64,000 nt of DNA from Triplophysa rosa (lineage: Eukaryota > Chordata > Actinopteri > Cypriniformes > Nemacheilidae). Of the stretch, positions 50,667-61,059 are shown piece after piece. The stretch lies in NCBI RefSeq assembly GCF_024868665.1, contig NC_079896.1, positions 2,706,559 through 2,770,558 on the forward strand, in the 5' to 3' direction. A program made the position numbers and the translations under genes. The notes under the pieces are model-generated. The model saw only the letters and a list, made by a program, of their open reading frames with translations, was not told where the DNA came from and made no database searches. Each line of letters begins with the position of its first letter. The stretch's first letter is position 1.

Positions 50667-50902
50667 AAGAATAGTTATTATTCACTCTCACATCATTCAA
50701 AAACTCTAACTCTTTTATCTGTGGTACACAAACGAAGATATTTTGAGAAATGTTTTGTGTCCGTAAAATGGAAGTCAATAGGGTTGAATGTTGTTTGGTT
50801 ACCAACGTCTTCAAAATATCTTCTTTTGTGTTTTGTAGAAGTAAAGTAAGTCATACAGATTTGGAATGACACGAGGAGGAGTAAGTGGTAAAAGATGTGT
50901 CT
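50667..50902. mobile_element. Family A MITE, copy 10
   Basis: TTAA at 50663-50666 and 50903-50906 flank it. Inner arms ACGAAGATATTTTGAGAAATG and CTTCAAAATATCTTCTTTTG are present (landmarks GAAGATATTTTGAG and AAAATATCTTCTTTTGTG). Confidence 0.78.
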
Positions 50903-50909
50903 TTAACCA

Positions 50910-51358
50910 TCAAAACTTCAATAAGAAAGATACACTTTCTATTAATCATGGTGTTTTTTATAAATGAATTTAAGTACGAATTGTTTACTACGGTAAAAAT
51001 GGCAAAGCCTGGTAATGCTATGTCCAAACACTAAAGGCGCAAAGCTAAACATTTCTTGGAGATCACTGGTGATGATTTTAAGCAAAGAAGTTTAAAAACA
51101 CTTACACTTACCTCACAATATAATTGCCTTTCACTTTTGACCAATAGGTGGCGCTCTCATTAAATTGATATGGTATACGGTGACAATGACACATACTGAA
51201 TTTTATTTTTAATAAACCAATGCATTGCCAAAGAAACTTAATGAATTTGGGCTAACTTCTTGTTAAGAGCATTTACAGATGATACATAAATGTTGAACAG
51301 ACTTTGTTCTGAAAATTCTGAATGGCTGAAAGGATCATTTTGTAACCCCCAGAATCAT
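50910..51358. other. Intron sequence without recognised feature
   Basis: 51140-51200 includes AATAGGTGGCGCTCTCATTA, a phrase common in fish repeats, but no ends could be placed. Confidence 0.35.
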
Positions 51359-51367
51359 AGGTTAAAG

Positions 51368-51664
51368 CAGTGGTTCTCAAACTTTTTTGTTGTAAGGCCC
51401 CCTTTGTGTAGAGTGCATTGCTTTGCGGCCCCCCAAATAAAGACTTATAATCTTAAATTTAATATTTTAATTAAACCAAGAAAATATTCAGTTAAACAAT
51501 GCTAAAACATCAATTATTTTGGTTGGTGGCGTTGTTTTTCTGATGTTTTATTGCACAAAATTTATGATAAATATCTATATTTCTAAAATGCCACAAAATT
51601 TGTGGCCCCCGGAACCATTTTGGGGCCCCCGAGGAGGCCACGGCCCCCAGTTTGAGAACCACTG
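51368..51664. mobile_element. hAT (Charlie-like) MITE with 8-bp target duplication
   Basis: Ends CAGTGGTTCTCAAACTTTTT and CCCCAGTTTGAGAACCACTG are inverted. GGTTAAAG (51360-51367) and GGTAAAAG (51665-51672) are the target duplication with one mismatch. CAGTGGTTCTCAAACT is the classic terminus of Charlie-type hAT elements of vertebrates. 297 bp, no transposase. Confidence 0.88.
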
Positions 51665-51705
51665 GGTAAAAGTATATATGTTTATGAAATAATTATGGTA
51701 ACAAT

Positions 51706-51986
51706 TAACAATAAGGTTGTCTTTGTTAACATTGGCTAACATAAACTAACAGTAAAAATACATTATTGTGCATTTACCTTAGTTCATGTTAATTTCAGCA
51801 TTTAAAATGAAACGTTGTATCTGTTAACAGTAGTTCATTCACAATGAACCAAAATGAACACAGACTGTATATTGGCATCAACTATAATTAACAAAGGTTA
51901 ACGAATACTAAAAAACAACTCTATTGTTCATTGTTAGTTCATATTAGTTCATGCATTTACTTATGTTAGCAAATACAACCTTATTG
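51706..51986. mobile_element. DNA transposon MITE with ACAATAAGGTTG ends, next to grm4 exon 1
   Basis: Left end ACAATAAGGTTGTCTTTGTT and right end ACAACCTTATTGT are inverted, with AACATT/AACTAA and TTAGTTCAT-rich interior. This is a common fish repeat end. It lies about 100 bases inside intron 1 from the exon 1 donor. Confidence 0.7.
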
Positions 51987-52087
51987 TAAAGAGTCCCATC
52001 AATTTTTGTATCCTCCGAAGCATGTTTAGGGAATAAACACAATGGAAGAAAAACACAATATAGATCCACACACCAAATGCTTCTTAC

Positions 52088-52606
52088 CTTAAACAAGCGG
52101 AGGATATTCGCCACCATTATGGATACAGAACTGGACGACGCTCCGATGACACCCACCACCCTCTCAGGTTTGGTAATGATGGGCGATCCTCCACCCTGAC
52201 ACTTCACGTCCGTTCCGTCTTTCTCAATGAGCGCCTGGACAAAAGTAAGTGACTGCTCCAGAGCGTGGGTGTCCCGCGAGCACGTGTCCAAAATACGGGC
52301 TCCCAGCGTAATGTTAGGAAGCAGTTCGTGGTCGTTGTTGATTCGGTCCAGTGCGAACAGCATAGCTTCCAGACGATGGATGCCCTTTTCCTTTTTTATC
52401 TCGCCGCACGGTTTGCCCTCGTGCCCTCGAGCGTGCACTGGAAACAGGCCGCCCAAAGAAATGTCTCCATCAATCCTGATCGAGTTCAGATGCGTGTGGC
52501 CTGGACCTTTGGGCCTGGTGGCCGAAGCAGTCAGAAAGAGATAGAAAAGAAACGTTGCTGAGACCTGTGCGGTCCATCCAGCCATTTTACCCGAAACCAA
52601 AGACAT
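52088..52606 (-). CDS. grm4: Metabotropic glutamate receptor 4, first coding exon (N-terminal part)
   Basis: Class C GPCR of group III, a presynaptic glutamate receptor that couples to Gi/o. The exon reads 173 codons from ATG 52606 to a GTAAGAA donor at 52087 and ends in phase 0 after LRLFK. A signal peptide with core [13 protein letters not shown] is followed by the conserved [19 protein letters not shown]. Counting from this ATG, K74 and R78 (KKEKGIHR) and S159 fall exactly on the glutamate-binding positions known in rat mGluR4. C67 and C109 are present, as is the glycosylation site N98-[16 protein letters not shown] and [10 protein letters not shown] fit mGluR4 better than mGluR6, 7 or 8. 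A second in-frame ATG at 52585 has the stronger Kozak context (A at -3, G at +4) and still leaves a signal peptide. I give the longer form because its numbering matches the family without gaps. Oddity: residue 158 is Ser where mammals have Gly (GASSSSVS). Confidence 0.96.
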
Positions 52607-52675
52607 TGCAACCCGGTTTTATCCCAAGCGTGTCTATTTTTTGGATGCAAGATGTGTCACCGCTGAGTTGATGGG

Positions 52676-52720
52676 TCAATGGACGCACCCTTTCGCAGGG
52701 CACAGTCCTTTAAAGTTCAT
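52676..52720 (-). promoter_or_regulatory. Upstream ORF 2 in grm4 leader (14 codons)
   Basis: An ATG at 52720 with A at -3 (better than uORF 1) opens 14 codons (MNFKGLCPAKGCVH) to a TGA. The stop lies 69 bases before the receptor ATG, a spacing that would allow reinitiation. No further ATG occurs before the main start. Confidence 0.45.
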
Positions 52721-52754
52721 ACTTATATCTCTTGTAATTGAATGGACCGCTCAT
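52710..52754 (-). promoter_or_regulatory. Upstream ORF 1 in grm4 leader (14 codons)
   Basis: The first ATG after the predicted acceptor, at 52754, has a weak context (C at -3) and runs 14 codons (MSGPFNYKRYKYEL) to a TAA. It ends 104 bases before the main ATG. It overlaps uORF 2 in another frame. Any role in translational control is inference from position. Confidence 0.45.
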
Positions 52755-52941
52755 CTGGTTGTGTAGGCGGCGGTTCAGAGTCGATCCGATTTATCTTCTG
52801 GCACAGATTGCTCTCCTCGAGCGTCTCTTGATGAGATTAAAGGTCAACCGAACGTCTTTGGTCGCGCGCTCCCTCTGGGTTCCCAATCTCAAGGTGAAGG
52901 AGGCTTGGGGTCTTTCGCTGTGAACACAAAGCTTTACCCAC

Positions 52942-55710
52942 CTGTGAACGAAAAGAGAAAAAAGACGAGCAAGGTAAGAACCACAAGAAAGCAACAGAGT
53001 CAGATGTTTCGGCATTGATGCGGCCGGTCTTTTTCGTAAACTTCCTCACTCAAACCCTGACATCTTGCTTTTTCTCTCACCGTTCTGCTTTGAATTTAAA
53101 ACGTTGCTATGGGCTCCCAGGGTCGAGAGAAATATGCGTTGGCTCTCACGTGTGTCTTTTCAACATTGTGAATGAAGGTTTTGCATTCCAATGAAGATCC
53201 AGAGAGAGAGAGAGAGAGTTATCTTTAAACTGTAATGTGCTGTTTCAATTTTGCCCATTTGCAATGACAAGCTCCGATAGAGAATATTTTGAATTTTCCA
53301 TGCTTTATCTCCCGCTGCACTTGTGACTGCAGGACATTTAAAGTTCTCGGGAGGAATGGTTACTTTCGTGACCTCAAGGTCATTTGTTAGTTTGAGAAAA
53401 TGAGATTTAATTTGTACGACACTGATCTAACGTGGAGTCTTGGAGCTTACAACTTTGACAGCCAATATTAGCAATGGATTAAAAATAGCATCAGGTTTTT
53501 GAATGTACACATACGGTACAGTATTTGAATCGCTTATCTGGTCTGTTTTTATGTCAGCTGAGTTTCGTCAATGTACATTATATCGAGGAAAACTGCAATA
53601 TTACCATTATAATACCATATATTGTGTCGTTTATTATATTTATACGCCTAATTGTACACAAAGCTGCTTTGCGACAATGCAAACATTATGAAAAGCTTTA
53701 CATAAATAAAAAATACATTTTATTTGATTAAAAATTGTAATTAAATTGAATTAAAATGAATGTTCCCATATGAAAATTAAGCATTTGTTTCTTTTTGAGC
53801 GTTATAGAGCTTTAAAATCTCCTTTCCTACTGCTGATTTGTGTTTTCAAATGATCGATATTAAACACAAAGAACCAAATTGGATGCCGATCTATAAAAAC
53901 AGTATTCCCGCTGTGCCAAAATACATGGAGTATAAACATCTCTGACATCACACTTATAGCACAGCACCCATAGAATACCAGTATCTTAAAGAGCTGTATA
54001 TTCATATGATTATTTTCTGAAATAAAATCTATAAGAAATGCGTACACTATATTTATAAATATTTAATAATTTTCCATTTTATTGTAAAACTACTTTAAAA
54101 CAATGAAGCATAATAGTGCTATACAAATATATTTGGATTGAATTTAATTTCTGTGCCACTCTTGGCTCTTATGTATATATATATATATGCTATTATAATA
54201 ATCAAAGTTTTAAATCAGAATTATTCTGCCCCAAACTCACACTATGCCAAACAACACTATCAAGCAAAACTATATTCACCTACATATATACAGTATATAC
54301 ACCTCTTTTTTATTTACTTTCCTAATTATAGCTCTTAAAAACAAAATGCTGCGCATCAAATTGACACGGTTTAAACATTTGATCCCGGAAAATGTATTTG
54401 CTGACCTCACTTCTTTACGAGACAAAAGAAAATTCTTAAAAATTCCCATTGTAAGGCCTTTTTAATTCAAACTGACCTGCTGAATCTTATTTCCACCCTC
54501 TCTTCCCACCCTTTCCCCTATTAGTACCATGCACTTGCTCTCTAGTGCATAGCACTTCAAAGAATTACAACGGGGCCTCTGAAGTGACTGTGAAATGCTT
54601 TTTCAATGTTGGCAAATGTGCTTTGATATTAAAGAGCGAACTGGGGAATCCTTCCTCTGGGAATGAAGTTCGTGTGAGAGAAGCTCGAAGCACATGTTCC
54701 TCTCTCCCACGCTCGCGGCTACGGCAAACATTGCCCACCACGTGAGAAATGGAGCTGTGATTCTGAGGTGTTGTCTTGAATAACTTACGGGAAGGTGTTG
54801 CTTTGTATTTATATACAGTAATAGTGTGCTCTATGTAGACTTATCGAGTGTAACCTGTTTGTTTCATTTCCACTAAAACAGGAAGTTAGAGGTGGGCACA
54901 TTGCGTGGCTCCTCCCCCCTTTAAAACAGCCAATAGTGTTTAGTTTACAGCCTGTAATGTGATGAGAAGCTGAAGTGCAGAATGATGTCATAAAAGTCAT
55001 TGATCCGTTTTAAACGCTTTTATCTTCTATATGGGAATTTTGTCAGTGTTTTGCAGCACACTAGTTTATAGAGATACTTATTCATATTAAAATCCCCAAA
55101 ACTTCAATTTTGATTTTTCAAAGCTTTAATTTTAATTATGAGTCAGCTACAGTTAAAAATGCAGTTACTTCCACTCCTGTTGTTAATAAACTCCTGCCGA
55201 TTTCACGGAGAAGCCATGCTTGTTAGGTGGCTGTTGACCCATATGAAGCTGTCAGAGTGATCTGCGATCATTGCCGTGATTTGCGGGGAGTGTCAGTCCT
55301 ACCACAGAAGTTAATTTAATTCATTAGTTAAAGTTAATTGACACTGCATGGCTGCCTGATGATGTAATGGAGATATAATAAGCACCGAGAGCTTCTATAT
55401 CAGCAATGGCTTCGAAACTGATGGCGGATAACAGCAATTACATATTTTGCCTAGTTTGGGGTAATATTCGGTAATTTCAGGTCTGGCGTGCCAGGAACAG
55501 TTCAGTCTTTTAATTAGAATATTCATAATTATTCAAGTGTCGAGGCTTGAGGTTATATGTGAGGATCGGCATCAGTACACGAGGGTAAAATGAAACCAGT
55601 GAAATCAGCACAATCGTTGTTTTAGTTTGTTGTATGTTTAGCCTAAGAAACATATATTGAGAATTGAAAGTTGTTTGAAGGTAAGCACCAGTAATACTAC
55701 TGTTAAGGGT
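52942..55710. other. Upstream or leader-intron sequence of grm4
   Basis: 53200-53219 is a short (AG)n run. 53645-53712 (AAAGCTGCTTTGCGACAATG then GAAAAGCTTTACATAAATAAA) resembles the 3' tail of a fish LINE or SINE. 55180-55480 looks single-copy with several TAATTA-type words. No exon recognised. Confidence 0.4.
53645..53712 (+). mobile_element. Retroposon 3' tail fragment
   Basis: CACAAAGCTGCTTTGCGACA followed by ATTATGAAAAGCTTTACATAAATAAA-like sequence matches the 'aaagctgctttg...aaaagcgctatataaataaa' tail seen on many fish LINEs and SINEs. The body is not recognisable. Confidence 0.45.
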
Positions 55711-55713
55711 TAA

Positions 55714-56384
55714 AGGGATAGATCGCGAAAAAACCGCGAAAGATATTTTGAAGGTGAACACTGAACTCCATTGACTTCCATTGTATGAACACAAAACCCC
55801 TGAGACATTTCTCAAAATATCTTCTTTTGTGTTCCACAGAAGAAAGAGTCATACGACCAGTGTTGGGTGTAACTAGTTACTATGTAATTATTTACTGTAA
55901 TTTAATTACTTTTCCATTGAAAAGGTAAAGTAAGGGATTACTCTTATTTTTCTGTAAGTTAATTACAGTTACTTCTGATGTAATTGAACTAAATACTGTG
56001 TGTAATGTATTCAATAGTGGAAACGACATCAACATAACTTTAAAATGTATGCGTTAATGTGTAATTCTCACATCTGTATACTTTGGTCAGTTAATAAGAA
56101 TAATTTCAGTAGTTATTTGTTTGAATTAATTAAATAAACCGTTTCATGTCTATCCTTGAATCAATTCTAATCAAGGTTGATATAGGATATAGAAAGTAAT
56201 TAGTAATAAGTAATTAAATACTTTTTGGAGAGTGTAATCTGTACAGTAATCTAATTACACTATTGAATATGTAATTAGTAACTAGTAATTAATTACTTTT
56301 TCAGAGCAACTTACCCAACACTGTATACGACATAAGGGGGAATAAATGATGATAGAATTTTTTGTTTTTGGGCGTACTGTCCCT
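55714..56384. mobile_element. Family A MITE, copy 11, split by a family D insertion
   Basis: TTAA at 55710-55713 and 56385-56388 flank the host. The inner arms AAAGATATTTTGAAGG and CTCAAAATATCTTCTTTTGTG are intact. The right arm is broken at 55858 and resumes at 56332 with ATAAGGGGGAATAAATGATGA. Confidence 0.85.
55858..56323. mobile_element. hAT-type MITE, family D, copy 2 (complete, nested)
   Basis: Ends CAGTGTTGGGTGTAACTAGT and TTACCCAACACTG are inverted. CATACGAC (55850-55857) and TATACGAC (56324-56331) form an 8-bp target duplication with one mismatch. AT-rich interior with AGTAATTAATTACTTTTTC near the right end. 466 bp, non-coding. Confidence 0.88.
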
Positions 56385-56388
56385 TTAA

Positions 56389-59300
56389 GGATTCAAAACC
56401 ATGTTTACTATAGTTAAACCATGGTTAATCTAAAAGGAATTTTTAAGTAAAAACTAATACAAATTTTTTATTTTAGTTGAAACAAAAATAAAAAATATAG
56501 TACGACAAATATAGTAGAAACAATAAAAACATTGTTTTTTTTAATGATTTTAGATTATTTCTGTTGTGTTATTTTAATCAGTTCAGAGCTCACCCTCTTT
56601 CTGACTTTCTGAACATCAACAGACTTACAGTCAGACTCGCAAACTTTTGTTGCAATAAAACAAACTTAATATCATTTTACCACGGTCTTAGAATTACAGA
56701 TGCTTAATCGGCCCTAAATTCTGTTTATGGCATTCTGAAAGACCTGCATGTGTCTACGCTTTCCTAAAATGTCTCCCGCAGTCGGTCGCAGCCCATAGCC
56801 CGATTGCTAACCAAGGGCACATTAGAGCTGGTGAGTAAGCAATCGTTCAACTCCTTAAGGAACGAAGGAAGGCTTAGAGCAGACATTTTGTTATCCTTTA
56901 AAGAAAAGATCTCCTCAATTTAGACACTTTTTTGACATTTATAGGTTGGGATAGCTGTCAAAACAACATTTACATACTGGCACAAGTTAGTATAAATAAG
57001 ACCAAAATGCACAAATGAGACAAAATGACAGCCTACAGCAGCCGGGCGTATACTTTGTGTTACACGCTGGATAATTTTGCCGTCTGTTACTTTCCTCAAA
57101 ACACAGAGCAGACACAATAGCAGTGTGGTCGATAAACAACAGAATCACATATTCAGCAGACTGCACGCTATCTCCGGATAGTAGGTTATACAGCTTTTGT
57201 AAAGGATACTGTGTAACTGTTTATAATATTTCTTCTTTCCGCTTTAAACGCACTTATGAAAAGTTATTTTCATTTTCTGTAACCCTCCGGCAAACAGTGA
57301 CTGTGTACTTTAGTATGCATACCGGAGAGTACCATCCCGTACTCTGTAGTGCCCAGGGGAACTTTCACTTAGCAACAGGCTAATAAATCCTTGCCGGTGC
57401 GGAAGAGAAATTGTATCGTTCCTCATATCGTATCTGATATCATACTTGAGTGTGTGCTCGAGGAAATATTAGATATGGCAATTATAAATACTGCTAATGA
57501 GATCATTATCTGTTTCCCATAATGCATTACATATCGGAGGCTTGTATTAGACTCCGCCTCTGAACTCTCAATGCTGAGCCATTACTGTTGTGCATGAACA
57601 ATTACTTATCGTGCATGGCGAAATTAGAAGCACAAATTGTCGTCTCGCAGGGAATGTTTGTACGGCGTAAACACGCCTGATGAAATTAAGCCGTCCTCGC
57701 GGCCTGCGGAACATCCCGCGCACCAGCTGCAGAATCTGGATCACGGCGCACCCACGCCTGCCACTCATGGGTTTCTTTTTTTAAAACACCTCCTTGTCTT
57801 GGAGTCTTTAAGCGTGTTGGGCTGACACCATTCAGTCAGTTAAAGCTGTAATTGATCTTAAAGGAATAATCTCTCCCCATCTCTTCCAGAAACGTGAGAG
57901 ACGTGGGCCACAATGGAAGCGAATTCTGCAGCGGCCCTCTAATTCTGGGAGAAGACCTTTTGTGAGGAGACTGAAGGTGACACGGGAGGTTTAGTGCGCT
58001 CCGTTTGGAGTGGAGAAGTCATTTGGACCTGATCATTCACAGTAAATTTAGTTTAATCAATGCCGAGTGAATCAGGCAGGGTAAGGTCAGACCCATTTTC
58101 CAATTCACGGCCAAACTATAGCTTCACTGTGATTCTCTGGGTAGATAAGGGGCTTACACAAATAAAGTATGTGTCATTAGGAGAAAACGGAGACATTGAG
58201 AAGCACTGACTGGTGACTTTCTTTCTCGTCCAGAGCTTTCCATTAGTGCGTCATTCCAGTCAATAATGTCAATACTGTTCTACTTGAATTTGAAAAGCTA
58301 GTCTTAAAAGACGTTGGATTGTTAGGACAAAGTGGTAAGAAGATATAGTTATTAATAAATCTATTTTTGGTTTTGGTACTATTTGGAGTCTTACAAAAAC
58401 ATGTCTTGAGTATTCTATAAAAATATAAAAAGTGCTTCAATAAGAAAACAGATAAAGACAAGGCACTGATAAAAACTATTTACACTAAGTGAATATAGCA
58501 GCATTTCTTAGCGGTATGCTATTTACACTAACCAAAAATAGCTGTAGGGCATATTTTCTTTGGATTAAGTAGAAATATTAGTTAGATGCTTTTTACTTAT
58601 AAATAGTGGCAGATAATGTTACATTAAACATTATGCACTAATAACGGACAGTAAATCATTATATTTATAAAAATAATTAAAATGACGGCAACTTATTGAG
58701 ATATTAAAGCCCTATACCTACCCCTAACCTTACCCTAAACCTAAAGTTTATGAATAAAAATGAATTTTAAGTCTTAAATCAATTTTATTGAAAACAAATG
58801 CCTTTATGATCTGTAAAGTAATAAAAAAGGTTAAAGAAGATTTTCAGCGGGATTAGAACCCCAGTCTCCCATGCCGTGCTATACAGACTTTACACTTTAT
58901 GACACTTGAGTCGCTGTTTGAATTGGTGTCAGTCTTACACTTTCTCTATTTCAATCACATATTGGTGGGCTTAGCTAGTGTAAATAGTCTCTGCCAACAA
59001 GGTGGGCTATTTGTACTCACATTACGCACATTCTTTTTATTAAATTAACTTATATTTTTATTTATAAACATTTAAATCAAACCCTGAATAATTTTCTATT
59101 ATTTTGTAGAAAACTGTTAATGTAATGTCTTTGCAAAATGTGTTACACGGTTTCATATGAATATCATCGCTGTCCTTCTGAAACCTTGTATGTCCAAATT
59201 CGCCTTTTTCAGGATAATAAACCACTATAATTGTTTAATGATATAAATACTGTGTTGTCAAAGTTGACAAGCACTTTTTCATACTATTTTTTGTTATTGC

Positions 59301-60545
59301 AAAAACCAGTGACAGTTGTAAAGGGTGTTAATAATTATGATTTATGGCAACAACAAAAAAACACGAAATATGGAGGTACAAGGTTTCAGAAGGACAGCGG
59401 CGATATACTATATTGATATGGAAACACTGTTGAAAACTTTTCTTGTTTAAAGATTTAAAAATTATAAAAGATTATAAAAAATAAAAAATGAAAGCTTTAT
59501 TAAGAACCGTATGATGTTTTGGCTTTGTCATAACAATTAAGCACTTTTTGTTCCCAAAAAGATGAAAATGGACATTTTACTTTTGAGTTTTGTTTATAGT
59601 TCCCATTCTTCTCAATGTATTCTCAAAGCAGTTTTTAAAAATACCACATAGGATAAAAATGCTTAATTGTCATGAAAATAAAAGTAAGGTATTATTTCTT
59701 GCGCTTGCTTTTTGGATGAACAATGCAGATCTTATGAGATTTTCCCAACTATAGTGATTATCGACATTTAAAAATGTTAAACATCAGCTATGTGACAAAC
59801 TCTCTGACTAACACCTGGTTGACTCGTGGCTCTTAACAGACTGAAACTAATTGAAACACCACCGAGACAAACACAACATGACAATTCACAAAGCTTTGTC
59901 AACCTTTCCATCGCATTAGTGGAATAACAAAGCATGTTATCACATCCAAATTACAGTACGGTCTACGCCTGAAATTAGCTTAGGGATCAAGAGAGCACAT
60001 CAAGAAATATTGTTCGTCTGAGAGTCTGTTCCCCGAGGCCGTCTTGCTGATTTAGGCAAATATCACGCAAGTTTTCGGCTCCGGCTTTCAGACGTGACAG
60101 CGATAAGCATTTTGTTGACTGACTGACCTTAAGGGCTGTTATTGTAGTCCTGTGATGGTTTGACGGCTCATGCAGATCTTTTTGTTGGCTCTTTTTAAAG
60201 TACAGTGAACTCTCAGCCTCACACTGTACAAAGATAAGAGGCCACGGCACTTAATATTTTACTAGCCTGGCAGCTAGTTAGCATCAGGGGGCTTAAGCTC
60301 TGCCAAACGACAGAGATAGAACTGGAATGCGGGATGTCATGGTCTGCAAAAAGCTGTGAGACTGCATAGCAAGCAACAAAGCGAACAAAACAAACTCATA
60401 TCTAAGGCCATAAATATATCGCTGTCGTTTTTGTTTTTGTGCATTGCCGTGGCAGTAACTTCAGTACTCGAGAGGACGCCTGAACACCAAATGTGTTATA
60501 ATTCATGTAGCTAGCTATAAATATGCATAATCAACATAACAGGTG
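56389..60545. other. Sequence upstream of grm4, repeat-poor
   Basis: 58850-58920 holds GGGATTAGAACCCCAGTCTC, the inverse of a weak tRNA B box, possibly a worn SINE head. 57400-57830 looks single-copy with homeodomain/POU-like words (TAATGAGATCATT, CATAATGCATTA). The rest shows no recognised repeat or exon. Confidence 0.4.
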
Positions 60546-60549
60546 TTAA

Positions 60550-60848
60550 AGGTCCAATGTGTATTTTTTGGAGGATGCATTGACAGAAATGCAATATAAT
60601 ATACATAACTATGTCTTCAGAGGTGTATAAAGAACTTACATAATGAAGCGTTATGTTTTTATTACCTTAGAATGAGCTATTTCTCGTTTCGTGTAATACG
60701 CTATCTCCTTCGGCAACGTGACGACATCTTAGTTCTGTGTCAGCCACTGTAGTGCTTCGAAAGGGTGAGGAGATGGGGGTGGAGTGAGCCTTTGGTTGCA
60801 GTTCACAACCTCACCACTAGATGCCGCTAAATATCATACACTGGACCT
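60550..60848. mobile_element. TTAA-flanked MITE, family F, copy 3
   Basis: TTAA at 60546-60549 and 60849-60852 flank it. Ends AGGTCCAATGTG and TACACTGGACCT are inverted. Shares CTAGATGCCGCTAAAT and CTTCGAAAGGG with the copy at 42886. Confidence 0.85.
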
Positions 60849-60852
60849 TTAA

Positions 60853-61054
60853 AGAAATAGTGCACACAAAAATAAAAATCCTGTCATTATTGATTCTCTC
60901 TCATCTGATTCAAAACCCGTATATGACTCTTTCATCTGTGGAAGAGAGGATCTTTTTCCTATGTTTTGGTCCATAGAGGTCTATGTTGTTTGGTTACCAA
61001 TATTCTTTAAAGTATCTTGTTGCATCCTACAGAAGAAAGAAAGTCAAACAGGTT
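60853..61054. mobile_element. Family A MITE, copy 12, sharing a TTAA with family F
   Basis: It starts AGAAATAGTGCACACAAAAA directly after the TTAA that also closes the family F copy. It includes ATATGACTCTTTCATCTGTGG and ACAGAAGAAAGAAAGTCAAA. The right end is worn. Confidence 0.65.
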
Positions 61055-61059
61055 TTAGT

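Larger units (their letters stand above)
52607..52941 (-). promoter_or_regulatory. grm4: Probable grm4 5' untranslated leader, starting at a splice acceptor
   Basis: On the minus strand a long pyrimidine tract (TCTTTTTTCTCTTTTCG) ends TTCACAG at 52942, immediately before GTGGG. That is a near-ideal 3' splice site 335 bases upstream of the first ATG. Group III receptor genes commonly have non-coding exons upstream of the first coding exon, so I read 52941-52607 as leader in the same exon as the start codon. It has in-frame stops and no extended reading frame. The upstream exon that would be joined here is not firmly identified. If the acceptor is not used, transcription could instead begin somewhere in this stretch. 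Confidence 0.55.

Noticed and set aside
51944..52087. Extension of the grm4 frame to a 220-codon ORF
   Set aside because: The 47 codons after LRLFK read through the GTAAGAA donor into intron and a transposon end. Family colinearity resumes in exon 2 at 270.
52227..52561. Plus-strand frames of 98-105 codons opposite grm4 exon 1
   Set aside because: They are antisense shadows of a conserved GC-rich coding exon.
52965..52985. Good plus-strand 5' splice site (AAGGTAAGAA) opposite the leader intron
   Set aside because: No plus-strand exon or promoter could be linked to it; likely chance.
58850..58920. Minus-strand tRNA-like B box
   Set aside because: Only GGGTTCTAATCCC is recognisable; no A box at the right distance, so not listed as a SINE.
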